Assembly (NCBI GenBank): GCA_964585685.1
Contig: CAZPEP010000016.1
Coordinates: 1 to 64,000, forward strand
Direction: 5' to 3'
Origin: JALHVH01 sp964585685
GTDB taxonomy: Bacteria; Acidobacteriota; Aminicenantia; Aminicenantales; Saccharicenantaceae
DNA length: 64,000 nt
Shown here: positions 8,404 through 17,129 of the stretch, in pieces
Layout of the letters: every line of letters starts with the position of its first letter
How positions within the stretch are numbered: position 1 is the stretch's first letter
Notes under the pieces: generated by a model
Database searches by the model: none
Told to the model about the DNA's origin: nothing
The model's input: only the letters and a program-made list of their open reading frames with translations
Position numbers and translations under genes: made by a program

Positions 8404-8633
8404 TTGGGCCTCGCGATGTTGTACCGGGTGATCTTTTGATAGACGGCCGTCCGCGAGATGTCCAGGATCTTGGAGACTAGGGTGACGTTGTGGTCGGTGA
8501 TCTCCAGGAGATAGACGATATAATCCTTCTCGAGGTCCCTGAGCGTCGGAAGCTCCGGGGCATCCTTTGCCGTTTCGAGATAATAATCCAGATAACTTCT
8601 CATGTGCTTTTCTTCAATGATACCCATTATCAT
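8400..8633 (-). CDS. Small stand-alone Fis-type helix-turn-helix protein
   Basis: This 77-residue protein consists almost entirely of a Fis-family HTH (LEKDYIVYLLEITDHN, then VSKILDISRTAVYQKITRYN). It closely resembles the last ~45 residues of the sigma-54 activator encoded at 10875-12248 (LEREYIVYLLKVT...LGISRTTLYNKM), but has no AAA+ or receiver domain. It is probably a DNA-binding regulator or nucleoid protein. The start is uncertain: ATG 8633, 8627 and 8603 are all in frame with weak ribosome-binding sites. It faces an unusually AT-rich intergenic region that may hold its own promoter and binding sites. Confidence 0.75.
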   Translation of the reverse strand: MIMGIIEEKHMRSYLDYYLETAKDAPELPTLRDLEKDYIVYLLEITDHNVTLVSKILDISRTAVYQKITRYNIARPN

Positions 8634-8976
8634 GCAAGATAAGGGCCAAGCTCTCTAAACATTATTATATTATAGATAACAAATAACATAGATGAATATT
8701 CAACTCCGTTCTGCAACATATTGAAATGTTTAATAACAGGACATTATTCTGCTTATAATCTATATAAGTAATTAATAATAATTAATATAGAGAAATGTAT
8801 CACCATATGACCGAATACAGATCAATTAGTATTTCCGGGGGGACAGGGGGAGCCCGGATTCCGGGAAGGCGCGGGACTCCCTCCTCGAGGGTCCCTCCGA
8901 CGATCCTCAGGTACAAGGTCCCGCGGCTCAGAGAAGCGGTTGACGGAGAAGTCCGAATGAGCTATAGATTCTCTAC
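8634..8976. other. 343-bp intergenic region with AT-rich patch (about 8650-8830)
   Basis: No gene is visible. The first ~180 bases are about three-quarters A+T, in sharp contrast to the GC-rich genes around. They include two ATTAAT boxes 10 bp apart (8771-8776 and 8781-8786) and several TATAAT-like hexamers. The rest is GC-rich, with small hairpins (for example about 8874-8898). The region separates two divergent genes, a Fis-like HTH protein and a GGDEF cyclase, and probably holds both promoters and protein-binding sites. Confidence 0.6.
8940..8968 (+). promoter_or_regulatory. Sigma-70-type promoter of the GGDEF gene
   Basis: TTGACG (8940-8945) and TATAGA (8963-8968) are separated by 17 bases. 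Initiation about 7 bases after the -10 box falls at 8975-8976, directly before ATG 8977. No ribosome-binding site precedes that ATG, so the mRNA may be leaderless. Prediction from sequence only. Confidence 0.5.
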
Positions 8977-10227
8977 ATGGGCCCGGAACGCGACAGATAC
9001 CTGACGATCTTCGAGGTCATCCCCAACCCCTCGTTCCTCCTTGATGTCGAGAACAGGATCGATAACATCAACAACGTTGCCTTCGAACTGTTCCGCGACC
9101 TTCTGCCGACGGGAGTCGATTATTACGGCAAGGTCCGGCTCGACGACATTCTGCCGTGGATCCGGGAGGACCTGGAGTCGTTTGGGACGGGTGAGGCGCT
9201 CGAAATAAGCTTCGAGAAGGACGTCGAGACCCGGCGAGGGCTCATTCATTTCCAGATCAAGCTCAAGCGGATGCTCGACCTCTACGAAAAGTTCGTCGGG
9301 ACGATCGTCATCCTCAACGACATCTCTTACCTGAAACAGGCGGAGAAGACCGTGGCCCGGGCCCGGGATTTCTACCTGACGCTCTTTGCGGAGTTCCCGA
9401 CCCTCATCTGGAGGGCCGGTCCGGACGGCCGGTTCGATTACTTCAACCGGGCCTGGCTCCAGTTCACCGGGAGGACGGCGGCTGAGGAGATCGGCGACGG
9501 CTGGATGCAGGGGGTCCATTCCGACGATCTCAAGCGGTTCGGGGACGTCTATACAAGGGCCCGCGAAGCGCGGGAACCCTTCGAGATGGAATTCCGGATC
9601 AAGCGGCACGACGGCCGGTTCCGCTGGATGCTGAACGTGGGCCGGCCCTTTAACGACCTCGAAGGGGATTTCGCCGGCTTCCTCGGGTCCTGCTACGACA
9701 TCACCGAGAGGAAGACCCATGAGCAGGACCTCTTCTATCAGGCCACGCACGACCAGTTGACCGGGCTCCCAAACAGGCGCGTGATCGAGACCGATCTGTC
9801 CCGCGCCATCTCCCGGACGGAGCGCGACGTCGACAGCGCCGTCCTCGTCCTGGATCTCGACCGGTTCAAGAACGTCAATGATGCCTACGGCCACGGCGCT
9901 GGTGACAAGGTGCTTGTCGATCTGGGGATCCTGCTGCGGAAGCTGATGCGCGGGAGCGACCTTCTGACGCGGCTGGGCGGAGACGAATTCGCGGTCCTCC
10001 TCGAGGACGTCGACCTTGGCGTGGCCGAAAAGTTCGCTCAGAGGCTCTGCGAGGCGGTTGCGGGCCACGCGTTCATCCCGGAGATGGGCGACTCCCGGCT
10101 CAGCCTCAGCATCGGGCTGGCCCTTATCAAGGAACACGAGATTCCCGCGGAGGTGCTGACGCGGGCCGACAAGGCCATGTACCGGGCCAAGGAACTCGGG
10201 GGGGGGCGGACCGTCGTCGCCGACTGA
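8977..10227 (+). CDS. PAS-PAS-GGDEF diguanylate cyclase
   Basis: This 416-residue protein is predicted to make cyclic di-GMP from two GTP. Two PAS-like sensor domains occupy about residues 5-115 and 125-245; the second has WRAGPDGRFDYFNRAWLQFTG and ends with the PAC-type CYDITERKTHE. The GGDEF domain (about 250-412) has an intact active loop RLGGDEF and, five residues before it, an RGSD inhibitory I-site, so product inhibition is likely. No transmembrane segment is seen, so the protein should be cytosolic. ATG 8977 is the only good start after the upstream stop. Confidence 0.93.
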   Translation: MGPERDRYLTIFEVIPNPSFLLDVENRIDNINNVAFELFRDLLPTGVDYYGKVRLDDILPWIREDLESFGTGEALEISFEKDVETRRGLIHFQIKLKRMLDLYEKFVGTIVILNDISYLKQAEKTVARARDFYLTLFAEFPTLIWRAGPDGRFDYFNRAWLQFTGRTAAEEIGDGWMQGVHSDDLKRFGDVYTRAREAREPFEMEFRIKRHDGRFRWMLNVGRPFNDLEGDFAGFLGSCYDITERKTHEQDLFYQATHDQLTGLPNRRVIETDLSRAISRTERDVDSAVLVLDLDRFKNVNDAYGHGAGDKVLVDLGILLRKLMRGSDLLTRLGGDEFAVLLEDVDLGVAEKFAQRLCEAVAGHAFIPEMGDSRLSLSIGLALIKEHEIPAEVLTRADKAMYRAKELGGGRTVVAD

Positions 10228-10254
10228 GCGGGGCGGGGAAAAGGAGATCCTGGG

Positions 10255-10878
10255 ATGAGAAAGACGCTATCGGCGCTTCTGGTATCCGTGTCCGTCCTCT
10301 CGCTGGCGCCGGTCCCCGTGTGCTCCGAGATCACGGGATTCGGCGTCAAGACCGGGATCGCCATTTCCAATATCTTCGGCCGGGACGTCTACGACCAGAA
10401 GTTCCGGGCGGGGTTCAGTTACGGGATCTTCATGACCTACGGATTCAGCCGCACGTTTGCCGTCCAGCCGGAGCTGCTGTTCGTGATGAAGGGGTCGAAG
10501 TACGTCAACGGAAGGGGTTCGGACGCCTACCGGGAGACCATGAGCCTCGAATACGTCGAACTGCCGATCCTCGTCAAGTACTACCTTCCGCTCTCCCGGG
10601 CCTTTAAGGTTCACGTATTCGCCGGCCCGGCGCCGGCCTTGAACATCCGCGCCCGAGTCAACTCGAAGTTCGCCGGCGAATCCCAGGAGGAAACTCTGGA
10701 CAACGTCATGGGGGTGGACGTCGGCCTGGCCGCCGGGGCCGGGATCGAGATTCCCTTCGGAAGCGGCCAGATCACGTTTGACGCACGCTACACGGCCGGG
10801 TTGACGACCCTGTCCAAGGAGGCCGATGACAACATCCGGAACGGCGCCGTGTCATTCCTCCTGGGATACTTATTTTAA
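10255..10878 (+). CDS. Small outer-membrane beta-barrel protein (PorT/OmpA-like barrel)
   Basis: This 207-residue protein has a signal peptide (residues about 1-24, ending PVPVCS) and alternating amphipathic strands such as GFGVKTGIAISNIFG, AVQPELLFVMKGSKY and YVELPILVKYYLP. It ends in GYLF, the aromatic terminus recognised by BAM. The pattern matches the OMP_b-brl_2/PorT type of 8-10-stranded barrel. AAGGAG precedes the ATG. It lies 27 bases after the GGDEF gene, and its stop shares TTAA with the convergent sigma-54 activator. No specific function can be named. Confidence 0.8.
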   Translation: MRKTLSALLVSVSVLSLAPVPVCSEITGFGVKTGIAISNIFGRDVYDQKFRAGFSYGIFMTYGFSRTFAVQPELLFVMKGSKYVNGRGSDAYRETMSLEYVELPILVKYYLPLSRAFKVHVFAGPAPALNIRARVNSKFAGESQEETLDNVMGVDVGLAAGAGIEIPFGSGQITFDARYTAGLTTLSKEADDNIRNGAVSFLLGYLF

Positions 10879-12248
10879 GCTTTTCGGGAAAGGTTGAATT
10901 TCGCCATCTTGTTGTAGAGTGTCGTCCGGGATATGCCGAGGATTCCGGCGGTGCGCCTCAGGTTGTTCCGAGTGACCTTCAGAAGATAGACGATATACTC
11001 CCTCTCCAGGCTTTCGAGCGTGGATAGGTTCTCCTTGCGGAGGAGGGAGAGGGCCCCGGCCGGGGCCTCGAAGTCCCTGAGGTGCTTGGGCAGGTTGGCG
11101 ACCTCGATGAAGTCCTTCCGGCAGAGCATCGAGGCGCTCTCCAGGACGTTTTCCAGTTCCCGGATATTCCCGGGCCAGTCGTACTTCAGGAAGATCTTCT
11201 GGACGTCCCTGGCGACGCCGCGCAGGTTCTTGGAGAATTTCTTCCCGAAGGCCTGGACGAAATGACGGACGAGGAGCGGAACGTCCTCGAGCCGCTCCCT
11301 GAGGTGAGGCAGCCGGATCTCGACCCGGTTCAACCGGTGGTAAAGGTCCTCGCGGAAAGTGCCCGCCCGGATGGCCTCGCCGAGGTCGCGGTTCGTCGCC
11401 GCGATCACCCGGACCTCGATGTCCGTGTTTTCGGTTGCGCCCAAGGGACGGAACTGGTGATTCTCCAGGACCCGCAACAGCTTGGCCTGGACGGGCACGG
11501 GGATCTCGGCGATCTCATCGAGGAAGATGACGCCCTGGTCCGCCTCCTCGAACAGCCCGCGCTTATCCCTGTCCGCCCCGGTGAAGGCCCCCTTCCGGTA
11601 GCCGAAGAGCTCCGACTCGAATAGGTTCTCGGGGATCGCGGCGCAGTCGCAGACGACCAGCGGCCGATCCTTAAAGGGGCTCAGGGCGTGGATGGCCCGG
11701 GCCGCTCCCTCCTTGCCCGTTCCGGTCTCCCCGGTGACGAGGACCGCGGAAAAATGCCGGGCGATGTTCTCGATCAGGGCGAAGATCTCGAGCATCGTCG
11801 GGCTCCGGCTGATCATGCCCTGGAAGACATATTTCCGTTCGAGCTTCTTCTCCAGCTGGAACGTCTCCTTCCGCAGGGTGCGCCGCTCCGCGATCCGCAC
11901 GAGGACCTCGGTGATCGAGCCGGTCTGGATAGGTTTCCGGACGTGGTCGGTGGCGCCCTTGTGGATCCAGTCGAGGATGGTTTCCGGCCCGAGATCATCC
12001 CCCAGGATGACGACGTCGATCAGCGGATCGAACCTTTTCAGCTTCTTCAGAAGCGGGGCCGCGTCGGGCCCGGCCTTCGGCGCGTCGAGGAGGGCTGTCC
12101 GAATCCCGTTGTCGCGGACGACCGCGATGAGGTCCTCGTCGGGCTGGCAGAAGAAGAGGCTCGTGTCGCCCGGGAGAGACGATCTTTTCACAGCATCGTA
12201 AAGTGAGAAATCACGGGAAACGACCAATAGGTTTGTCGGCAGTTCCAT
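10875..12248 (-). CDS. NtrC-family sigma-54-dependent response regulator
   Basis: This 457-residue activator remodels sigma-54 RNA polymerase. An N-terminal receiver-like domain (about 1-120) keeps an Asp in TALLDAPKAG and the Lys in HVRKPI but has only one N-terminal acidic residue, so phosphorylation is uncertain. The AAA+ domain (about 145-375) has Walker A GETGTGKE, the sigma-54 contact loop GAFTGAD and Walker B VIFLDEIAE. The C-terminus is a Fis HTH (about 410-457) closely similar to the small protein at 8400-8633. No partner histidine kinase is adjacent. Confidence 0.92.
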   Translation of the reverse strand: MELPTNLLVVSRDFSLYDAVKRSSLPGDTSLFFCQPDEDLIAVVRDNGIRTALLDAPKAGPDAAPLLKKLKRFDPLIDVVILGDDLGPETILDWIHKGATDHVRKPIQTGSITEVLVRIAERRTLRKETFQLEKKLERKYVFQGMISRSPTMLEIFALIENIARHFSAVLVTGETGTGKEGAARAIHALSPFKDRPLVVCDCAAIPENLFESELFGYRKGAFTGADRDKRGLFEEADQGVIFLDEIAEIPVPVQAKLLRVLENHQFRPLGATENTDIEVRVIAATNRDLGEAIRAGTFREDLYHRLNRVEIRLPHLRERLEDVPLLVRHFVQAFGKKFSKNLRGVARDVQKIFLKYDWPGNIRELENVLESASMLCRKDFIEVANLPKHLRDFEAPAGALSLLRKENLSTLESLEREYIVYLLKVTRNNLRRTAGILGISRTTLYNKMAKFNLSRKA

Positions 12249-12321
12249 ATCACTCCATCGCCCGGACGCGTGCCCTCATCTTATCAATTCGCGGCCCCGT
12301 TTTCAATCCCCTTTGCGGGAT

Positions 12322-12384
12322 TCCACGGACGGTGGGTCCGTGGAGGAATGGCAAGTCCCCGCTTCGGGGACAGGCGGCCTTGCC
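12322..12384. other. Tandem hairpins between the M14 peptidase and sigma-54 activator genes
   Basis: Two inverted repeats are adjacent. The first, TCCACGGAC/GTCCGTGGA, forms a 9-bp stem at 12322-12344. The second is nested: outer GGCAAG/CTTGCC (12350-12384) around TCCCCG-CTT-CGGGGA (12356-12370). There is no T-tract on either side, so this is not a canonical intrinsic terminator. It lies in the 210-bp gap between two minus-strand genes and would be transcribed as the trailer of one or the leader of the other. Confidence 0.5.
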
Positions 12385-12458
12385 CGTACTCATGGCTTCC
12401 ATAAGTGCGCTCCAAAGCTTGCAAAAGCCGGATCCCAAGGGCACGAGTCTATGGAGCT

Positions 12459-15400
12459 TCAGTCTCCCGGGACGCGCCCGGCCTTGGGCACGGCCCCGGG
12501 GCGCTCGCGGTGGAATTCGATGCGGATCCTGTCCCGGACCTCCTCCTCGATGCGCGCCGTCTCGAACCGGACCTGGCCCAGATACTTGACGTGGGCCCGG
12601 ACGTAGGCCAGCCCCTGCTCGCAGAGAAAGCTCAGCCAGGCCCCCGAGGCTGTCTCGTCCATGAGCTCCGGCGTCTGCTCGACGAATGTGAGCCGGCTTC
12701 GGAACGTCAGGCGGTTTTCCCTGGAGGACCGCCTCCGGGCATAGATGTTGACGTCGTCGATGACCTCGAGGGGGCTGAGGAAAGGCTGCCAGCGGGTCGC
12801 CCAGCGGTTGTATCGGTCATAGAGCCGCTTGTTGGAGTCGCGGATCCTTTCGTCCGCCTGGATCTCCCGGGTTACGAAGGACAAGAGTTCTTCGCCGGCC
12901 TCTTTCCATTTTTCGTACACGGAAAGGCCGGGCGCCCGGAAATAGGCGAACCAGCCGCGAGGGATCCGGTAATCCCGGAAGAGGTAAGGGGAGTAGTTCG
13001 AGAACTGTTGGACCCATTCATGCGAAGGATAGCCGTGCAGGTTCAGATAGATGTCCGGCAGCCATTTGTCGTACAGCGTCGTCCGGACGGCGGCTTCGGG
13101 GAGGACCGGCCTCCCCGAGTCGACCTGGGCGCCGATATCGACCCCTAGGGTTCCGTATCTCCCGGCGTGCAGGCTGTGGAAGGGCGCCAGTTGGGAAAGC
13201 TCGGAGGCAAGGGCGGCGCCGTCGGGATTCTCCATGGGCTGGATGACGAAATTGATCCGCCTGGCGGCGTCCTGCCAGGCGCGGTCGCGTGCGAGAAGCT
13301 CAACCAGCTTGAGCGTGTAATTGGTCGAGGAAATTTCGTTGGCGTGTTGCCGGGCGCTCAGCTGGAGCGTCGGCTTGAACGTGACGAGGCGGGCGGTCGA
13401 AACGATCCCCTCCTGGGGCGTGAAGATCTCGATGACCGGGATAGGCCTGTCCTCGTAGGACCGCCCCCCCGTATAGGCCCGGATCGCCTTGAAGGTCCCC
13501 AACCGGTCGATGATGTCCCGGCACGATTCCGGAGATATGCTCTCCCCCGTGGGGACCATCGGCTCCTCAGGCCCCGGCGGGGTGGGCAGGGGCCTGGCCT
13601 CAGGGGGCGCGTAGACGACGGGCAGGTCCTCCTCCTTGACGAGGTCCCGCCAACGGATCCTTGCCGTGACGCTCCCGAGCTTCGGATAGGCGAAGGGTCC
13701 GGCCACGAGGCCCCGGTCCCGAAGCGTCCTCAGGGATTCCGCGAGGTCCAGGAGTGCCAGGTAATCGGATTCCTTTTCGGCCTCCATTTCCAGGAAGAGC
13801 CTCTCCATCCGGTCCTCCCGGCCATCGAAAATGAAACCAGGCACGTTCACGTTCGCGACCTTCAGGTCCGGGAACCCGATCGTCCGGACGGCTTCCTCGC
13901 GGCCAGGCTCCTTCCATCGAACCTCCATTTCCGGCCCGGCCGCCGGCCAGTCCTCGAAGGTTACCCGGACCCTGGCTCTGCCGCCCTCGGTGGACCCATG
14001 GATGACCGGGAGGACGTTTCCCGGCGCGGACGAGCGCGAGGTGTCTTCCGGGACGGGGGTTTCCGAGTCGCCGAACCGGGTGACGCCCCTGAGGAGGTCG
14101 AGCGTATCGAAATAGATCTCGTCGTGGATGGATTCCAGGCTGCTGACGGACTCCTCATCCAATCCGAGACGATAGTCGGGCTCGCTGGCCCACAGCTCGA
14201 CGAGGAGCTTTTTGAAATACGGCTGCTTGGCGAAGACGGGATCGTAGCCGGTCTTTCGAAGGACGTGGGCGTGGACGGGTCTCAGGACCTCCTCCTGGTA
14301 GAACTCCCAGAACCTCTCCATATCGGTCCGGAGTGAAACGTCGAGGACAGTCTCTTTTCCGGTCTCGACCCTCAGCCAGCCGGTCGTCGCCAAAACCCGG
14401 CCCCATTCCGGAAGGACGTTGAGGAAGGGAATCTCCCGGGTCCGCGGCGAGAAGGCCTGTTGGGAAACCAGGCCGTTCTTCTCATCGAAGGCCAGGACCT
14501 CGTAGATGGGCCCGGCGGACGGCTTGATCTCGAACTCGATCCTCTCGGAGGGGATCTGGAGGTCCCCGGCGACGATCTCGTCGGCCGGATAGAGTTCCTG
14601 CAGCCACCGGCAGGGCTCGGCATAGGACCGCTTGAGGACGTTCCGTGGATCCTCGTCCGCCTGGAACCGGACGGTCAGCCGATACACGTTCTTTCCTTTG
14701 AGGGAAGGAGCGACTTTTTCGGTGAGCCAATAGAATCCTTGTTTATAGGCGGAAGCGACCTCTACCTCCGCCCCGGCGTTCCCGCTCTCGGCAAGGAGCT
14801 TATCGATCCGTCCCTTCACCTGTGCTCGCACCCCGGGGGATTCGCTGACGCCGAGGCTGACCCTGACCGGCTTTCCTTCGCCGAGGGATTTCAGGGCGTC
14901 TCCAAGGAGGGCGACGGCGTCGTCGACCTCCCAATCGAATTCCTTGTCCTTTTCAAAGACGGCCTTGCCGTCCCTGAGGGACCTCGTCGTCACCGAGACG
15001 GACCGCGGTCCGAGGAGGCTCCCGACGTCCTTCCGGACGGCCTGCTCGAAGGCCGGATTCCCCCGGGGAAGGGTCAACCGGATATCGACGGACTCCAGTT
15101 CGGTACCGGCCAGTTCAGCCGCGAGGTCCTTCAGGCGGGAGGCGAAATAGGCTTCGGCTCCGCCTTTATCTCCCTTGAGGAACGCCGCGAGATCCGCGGG
15201 GACGTCCCGGATCTGCGGCCGTCCTTCCCGGTACTCATCGAAATAAGGGAACGTTTCGGAGATATAGGCCAGGAGCTTCTCCAGACCTGGCGTATCCGGG
15301 GCATGGATGACGAGAGCGCTTGAGCCGTTGAAGGCCTTGGGGACGACCCGGACGATCCCCCTCGCGTTCTCGAGGTCCGGCAGCTGGAGTTTGCCCGTCC

Positions 15401-16604
15401 GGACGAGCTCGCGGGTTAAGCGGTTCATCCCCACAAGGACCGGTGCCGCGAGGCCCTTGGGCCGTTCGATCTCCGAATCCAGATAGACGATGGGGAAGGA
15501 CGCGCCGGCCGTGGGGAGGACGAGCTTGGACGCGAGCCCCGCCACTCCTTTGCCGTTCAGGCCGGTCGGGATGATGACCGAGGCTTCCAGCCCGTCGAGG
15601 ATTCCGTCCCCGTCCCGGTCGGCGTACAGGCCTTTTGTCGTGAAAAGGCTGAGCAGGTCAAACTCTCTGCCGGAGACATCGGTCGGCGCCTCTTCTTTGA
15701 AGGCCGGCGTGAGAAGTCGTTTGGTCGACCCGGGCCGCGGGAGGGCCGCGTGCAAGCTCTTTTTGCCGTACTTGAGCTCGAACGAGATCAGGGCGCAGGC
15801 AGGATAGGAGAGGACCGCGGAGCGCAGTCCCTTGGGGCGCTGTTTGGCGAGGAGATCCAGCGCGCGGAATGCCTTCTTCTGGTCGTCCTCGTCGGTGAAA
15901 TGGAGCTCGACGACGAGGTTGCGGATCTCGCCGGCGGAGAAGTCCAGGTTCTTCAGGGCGCCCCGGGCCGAGGCCGCGGGCGGGAATTCGTAGGCGGCCT
16001 CTCTGACGACCGTCTTCAGCAGAAGGACGCCCTCCTGGGCCAGGAACCCGGCGAGGTCGCTTTCGAAGGAAAGGAAGGTGGCGCCGGACTCACGGCCCCA
16101 TACCTCCCAGAAGTAGGGCCAGCGCAGGAAGAAGGCCCGCCCAGTCCTTAGCAGGGCGTCGTCTGAGCCGGCGACGCAGGCGATGCCCCGCTGGCTCTTG
16201 TGAGCGTACACGAAGACGAGGCCTTTATCCGGGCCCAAGCCCGCCACGTCGAGCTTCCTGTCTTTGGCGATGTCCCGGACCCATCGCACGCCGGGGCCGA
16301 TAAGGATCGGATTGGGGAGGGCCTCCCAGCTCGCTACCTCGGATTCCCGGAGGACGACCGCGAAGTCCTGAGCCAGGCTTTCCAGGTTGACCCGGGCCGC
16401 GATGTCCGACGCGAGAGCGAGCTCGGCCGCGGAGGAGTTGTCCGGGATGATAATGGACATGACGATCTTCTCGCCGTGCCCGTCGCCGTCGAGGTCCTGG
16501 ACGGTCTTGCCCTGGGCGTAGAGCTGAGACAAGCTGGAAAGCTCGGCCAACCCGGGTCGGGCCAATAGAAGCGGGAGCAGGGCTGCGAGCAGAGTTTTTT
16601 TCAT
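12459..16604 (-). CDS. Very large secreted M14-family zinc carboxypeptidase-like protein
   Basis: The 1381-residue protein has a signal peptide (residues 1-20) and a C-terminal M14 peptidase domain from about residue 1040. The HxxE zinc motif is in SARQHANEISS (His about 1087, Glu about 1090), the third ligand is in NLHGYPSHEW (His about 1190), and a Glu in LTFVEQTPE is the probable general base. The N-terminal ~950 residues contain two related modules, each opening with a calcium-type loop (DLDGDGHG near residue 38 and DRDGDGILDG near 340) and including an FPYFDE/WPYFWEV-type segment. It probably degrades peptides or cell-wall material outside the cytoplasm; the substrate is unknown. Start ATG 16604 gives the signal peptide. 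Confidence 0.85.
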   Translation of the reverse strand: MKKTLLAALLPLLLARPGLAELSSLSQLYAQGKTVQDLDGDGHGEKIVMSIIIPDNSSAAELALASDIAARVNLESLAQDFAVVLRESEVASWEALPNPILIGPGVRWVRDIAKDRKLDVAGLGPDKGLVFVYAHKSQRGIACVAGSDDALLRTGRAFFLRWPYFWEVWGRESGATFLSFESDLAGFLAQEGVLLLKTVVREAAYEFPPAASARGALKNLDFSAGEIRNLVVELHFTDEDDQKKAFRALDLLAKQRPKGLRSAVLSYPACALISFELKYGKKSLHAALPRPGSTKRLLTPAFKEEAPTDVSGREFDLLSLFTTKGLYADRDGDGILDGLEASVIIPTGLNGKGVAGLASKLVLPTAGASFPIVYLDSEIERPKGLAAPVLVGMNRLTRELVRTGKLQLPDLENARGIVRVVPKAFNGSSALVIHAPDTPGLEKLLAYISETFPYFDEYREGRPQIRDVPADLAAFLKGDKGGAEAYFASRLKDLAAELAGTELESVDIRLTLPRGNPAFEQAVRKDVGSLLGPRSVSVTTRSLRDGKAVFEKDKEFDWEVDDAVALLGDALKSLGEGKPVRVSLGVSESPGVRAQVKGRIDKLLAESGNAGAEVEVASAYKQGFYWLTEKVAPSLKGKNVYRLTVRFQADEDPRNVLKRSYAEPCRWLQELYPADEIVAGDLQIPSERIEFEIKPSAGPIYEVLAFDEKNGLVSQQAFSPRTREIPFLNVLPEWGRVLATTGWLRVETGKETVLDVSLRTDMERFWEFYQEEVLRPVHAHVLRKTGYDPVFAKQPYFKKLLVELWASEPDYRLGLDEESVSSLESIHDEIYFDTLDLLRGVTRFGDSETPVPEDTSRSSAPGNVLPVIHGSTEGGRARVRVTFEDWPAAGPEMEVRWKEPGREEAVRTIGFPDLKVANVNVPGFIFDGREDRMERLFLEMEAEKESDYLALLDLAESLRTLRDRGLVAGPFAYPKLGSVTARIRWRDLVKEEDLPVVYAPPEARPLPTPPGPEEPMVPTGESISPESCRDIIDRLGTFKAIRAYTGGRSYEDRPIPVIEIFTPQEGIVSTARLVTFKPTLQLSARQHANEISSTNYTLKLVELLARDRAWQDAARRINFVIQPMENPDGAALASELSQLAPFHSLHAGRYGTLGVDIGAQVDSGRPVLPEAAVRTTLYDKWLPDIYLNLHGYPSHEWVQQFSNYSPYLFRDYRIPRGWFAYFRAPGLSVYEKWKEAGEELLSFVTREIQADERIRDSNKRLYDRYNRWATRWQPFLSPLEVIDDVNIYARRRSSRENRLTFRSRLTFVEQTPELMDETASGAWLSFLCEQGLAYVRAHVKYLGQVRFETARIEEEVRDRIRIEFHRERPGAVPKAGRVPGD

Positions 16605-17129
16605 CTTCCGTTCTCCTCGAACGTCAATTCTATCACTATCGGCAGGGCATTGCGAGGCGGCCCCAGCGCGGGGCCGACCAAGCTCTCGTCCTAGCCGCCC
16701 GGACGGGCGAGGGAATGATCCCGGCCGCGATGCACCTTATACAAGGATGGAGTGGCCCCCAAATCAGATAATCCGGGGTTGTTCTAAGGCCCGGCTCGAG
16801 ACATTCGGGCGAAAAATCAGGCTGAATTCGCCATTTTTAGGAGATAACCGGGGCCTATTCCTCGTATTCAGGCCCATAGCGCTATCCAGAAGCGGCCATT
16901 TTCGGGGCTACTTTTGTTTTTGAGCCAATTTTCTGTCCAATAATGGCCTTTTCGACGGTAATCCATGTCATTCCTTGGAAAACCCTTCCTTGGGCGGGGT
17001 CAGGCCTCGATGTTCAATTTTCGGGCCATGATCCTGCCCATGGTCCCCGGCGGACGATTCGTATTCGCCCTTGTTCCTCCGGTCGTTGAGCTGGCAAAAG
17101 GATAATGTTATGATAGCCGTCTTGGCACC
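16605..17129. other. 525-bp intergenic region with no recognisable gene
   Basis: I find no coding sequence, tRNA or convincing terminator here. The stretch is less GC-rich than its neighbours. It contains scattered short variants of GCCATTTT (for example near 16828 and 16898) and the promoter of the next gene at its right end. It separates the start of the M14 peptidase gene from the divergent PQQ-lipoprotein gene, so it should hold both promoters. Confidence 0.5.
17086..17114 (+). promoter_or_regulatory. Sigma-70-type promoter upstream of the PQQ-propeller lipoprotein
   Basis: TTGAGC (17086-17091) and TATGAT (17109-17114) are spaced by 17 bases. The expected start of transcription near 17121 leaves a leader of only about 9 bases before ATG 17130, and no ribosome-binding site is visible. 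Prediction only. Confidence 0.5.

Noticed and set aside
12350..12384. tRNA or tmRNA fragment
   Set aside because: The nested stems do not fit a cloverleaf; no T-loop GGTTCGA-type sequence is present.
13167..14336. A 389-codon plus-strand open frame inside the M14 peptidase gene
   Set aside because: It is a shadow of the peptidase gene, with Arg/Pro/Gly-rich composition and no ribosome-binding site or motif. Many similar frames (for example 36884-38449 and 54868-55133) were rejected for the same reason.
16605..17129. Decayed gene in the 525-bp gap
   Set aside because: No frame shows a recognisable motif or codon bias. The stretch is better described as promoter-bearing intergenic DNA.
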